NCBI GenBank assembly: GCA_002431395.1
Contig: DJEU01000010.1
Coordinates: 1-15,381 of the forward strand
From: Lachnoclostridium sp. UBA5890
GTDB taxonomy: Bacteria; Bacillota; Clostridia; Lachnospirales; Lachnospiraceae
Direction of reading: 5' to 3'
Length of the DNA stretch: 15,381 nucleotides
Shown here piece by piece: positions 14,876 to 15,381 of the stretch. The notes under the pieces were generated by a model, which worked only from the letters and a program-made list of their open reading frames with translations, had not been told where the DNA came from and did no database searches. Made by a program: the position numbers and the translations under genes. The stretch's first letter is position 1. Every line of letters begins with the position of its first letter.

Positions 14876-15256
14876 TTATTTTGAAAAAATCTCAATCCGT
14901 ACTCCATTTTCAACAATTGTCAACTTGCCACGCAGCTCCGCCTCATTTAGCCAGCGAAGATTTTCGCTGTCAGTTAAGATGTGTGGTTTTGTGGTGTTGC
15001 AGTTTTGTAATGCATCATTCGAAATATACATTTTACAATTATTGCCAGAATTATCTTTGCCTTCCAGCATATATCTGGCAGAAAGAGTCCCTTTTTCCGG
15101 TACATTGATTTGTGTGTCGACTCCGCCTGGGAGAATGGTTCCATTAAAATATTCTCCCTCAGCCGTTCCGTTAAAGAGAACCTGGGTTACAGTTTTTTTC
15201 GATGTGGAGACTCGCTGCATCCCTGTAATATTCACATTTATGGTCATAATTTTCAT
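14876..15256 (-). CDS. DUF3237-like small protein
   Basis: Predicted 126-residue protein without signal peptide or membrane segment, probably cytoplasmic and all-beta. The pattern VLFNGTAEGEYFNGTILPGG, followed by VDTQ..., LSARYMLEG and KMYISND, matches what I recall of the DUF3237 family (GTFEG... G.vLPGGaDwq ... ldaRYtl.tdDG ... iyi.n). DUF3237 has no firmly known biochemical function. ATG 15256 (MKIMTINVNI) is chosen: AAAGGGG lies about 11 bases ahead; a GTG at 15292 would add 12 residues but sits within a hairpin and has no binding site. The gene is more A/T-rich than its neighbours. It reads in the same direction as the surface protein gene 112 bases downstream, with no terminator visible between them, though that gene appears to have its own promoter. 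Confidence 0.72.
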   Translation of the reverse strand: MKIMTINVNITGMQRVSTSKKTVTQVLFNGTAEGEYFNGTILPGGVDTQINVPEKGTLSARYMLEGKDNSGNNCKMYISNDALQNCNTTKPHILTDSENLRWLNEAELRGKLTIVENGVRIEIFSK

Positions 15257-15286
15257 GGTTTGAATTTCCCCTTTAAAAAGAACCCA

Positions 15287-15311
15287 CGGCACAAGCTATG
15301 TGCTTGTGCCG
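15287..15311 (-). other. Perfect 10-bp hairpin in the leader of the DUF3237-like gene
   Basis: CGGCACAAGC (15287-15296) and GCTTGTGCCG (15302-15311) are exact inverted repeats with a 5-base loop. On the minus strand TGGGTTCTTTTT follows, with a six-base gap before the T run, so it may be the terminator of a minus-strand gene beyond the right edge or an attenuator in the leader of the DUF3237-like gene. It lies about 30 bases before the start codon. Confidence 0.55.
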
Positions 15312-15326
15312 GAATTCATCATGTAA

Positions 15327-15343
15327 TACTATTTTCTATAGTA
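15327..15343. promoter_or_regulatory. TACTAT-N5-ATAGTA inverted repeat, probable operator
   Basis: TACTAT (15327-15332) and ATAGTA (15338-15343) are perfect inverted repeats around TTTCT. The form resembles operators of HxlR-family (YodB-like) redox or quinone-sensing regulators, from memory. It lies upstream of the leader hairpin and so could control the DUF3237-like gene on the minus strand. No clear -10/-35 pair could be fixed around it. Confidence 0.45.
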
Positions 15344-15381
15344 ACTATTCAGGCTCCTCTCCCACACATTCGCATTTCGAA

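Noticed and set aside
15321..15381. Possible 3' end of a minus-strand gene entering from the right
   Set aside because: All three minus-strand frames meet a stop within about 55 bases of the edge, so there is too little sequence to support a coding call or choose a frame.

Overview
The window looks like a chromosomal segment of a low-to-mid GC, Gram-positive, probably anaerobic and spore-forming member of the Clostridia, most likely Lachnospiraceae. This is inferred from strong AAGGAGG-type ribosome binding sites, sigma-A-like promoters, a CwlD-type cortex amidase, an atpZ-atpI-atpBEFHAGDC operon, and a c subunit carrying a sodium-binding signature. No database search was possible, so the taxonomic placement is an inference.

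Layout. Positions 1-313 hold the end of, or a short, unrecognised gene. A good promoter (315-343) drives a membrane-anchored GH18-family protein (402-2120), closed by an intrinsic terminator (2139-2180). The ribosome binding site of the next gene, a CwlD-like N-acetylmuramoyl-L-alanine amidase (2182-2883), lies inside that terminator stem. A second promoter (2869-2897) sits in the end of cwlD. It probably starts one long co-directional run: a Sua5/YwlC threonylcarbamoyl-AMP synthase fused to a degenerate low-molecular-weight phosphatase domain (2938-4452), rpiB (4456-4884), proC (4916-5710), and the complete F1Fo ATP synthase set atpZ, atpI, atpB, atpE, atpF, atpH, atpA, atpG, atpD, atpC (5718-12860). 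A strong, apparently bidirectional terminator (12875-12920) ends it.

The right end (12946-15381) is transcribed from the minus strand. It carries a DUF3237-like small protein (14876-15256) and a secreted, C-terminally membrane-anchored, Ser/Thr/Gly-rich beta-helix-like surface protein with proline-rich repeats (12946-14763). Each has its own upstream regulatory-looking repeats.

How the genes work together. The ATP synthase genes encode a whole enzyme: c ring, a, b and delta stator, alpha3beta3 head, gamma/epsilon rotor, plus the assembly/accessory membrane proteins AtpZ and AtpI. The c subunit matches the Na+ ligand set, so the enzyme is probably Na+-coupled. The leading genes serve tRNA t6A modification, pentose phosphates and proline synthesis; they are housekeeping passengers in a ywlC-ywlE-rpiB-atp neighbourhood like the one known in Bacillus. 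The most unusual item is that the ywlE-like phosphatase is not a separate gene here but a fused domain that has lost the catalytic Cys, the phosphate-loop Arg and the general-acid Asp. I see no mobile element, CRISPR array, tRNA or rRNA gene, and no gene-free stretch longer than about 125 bases.
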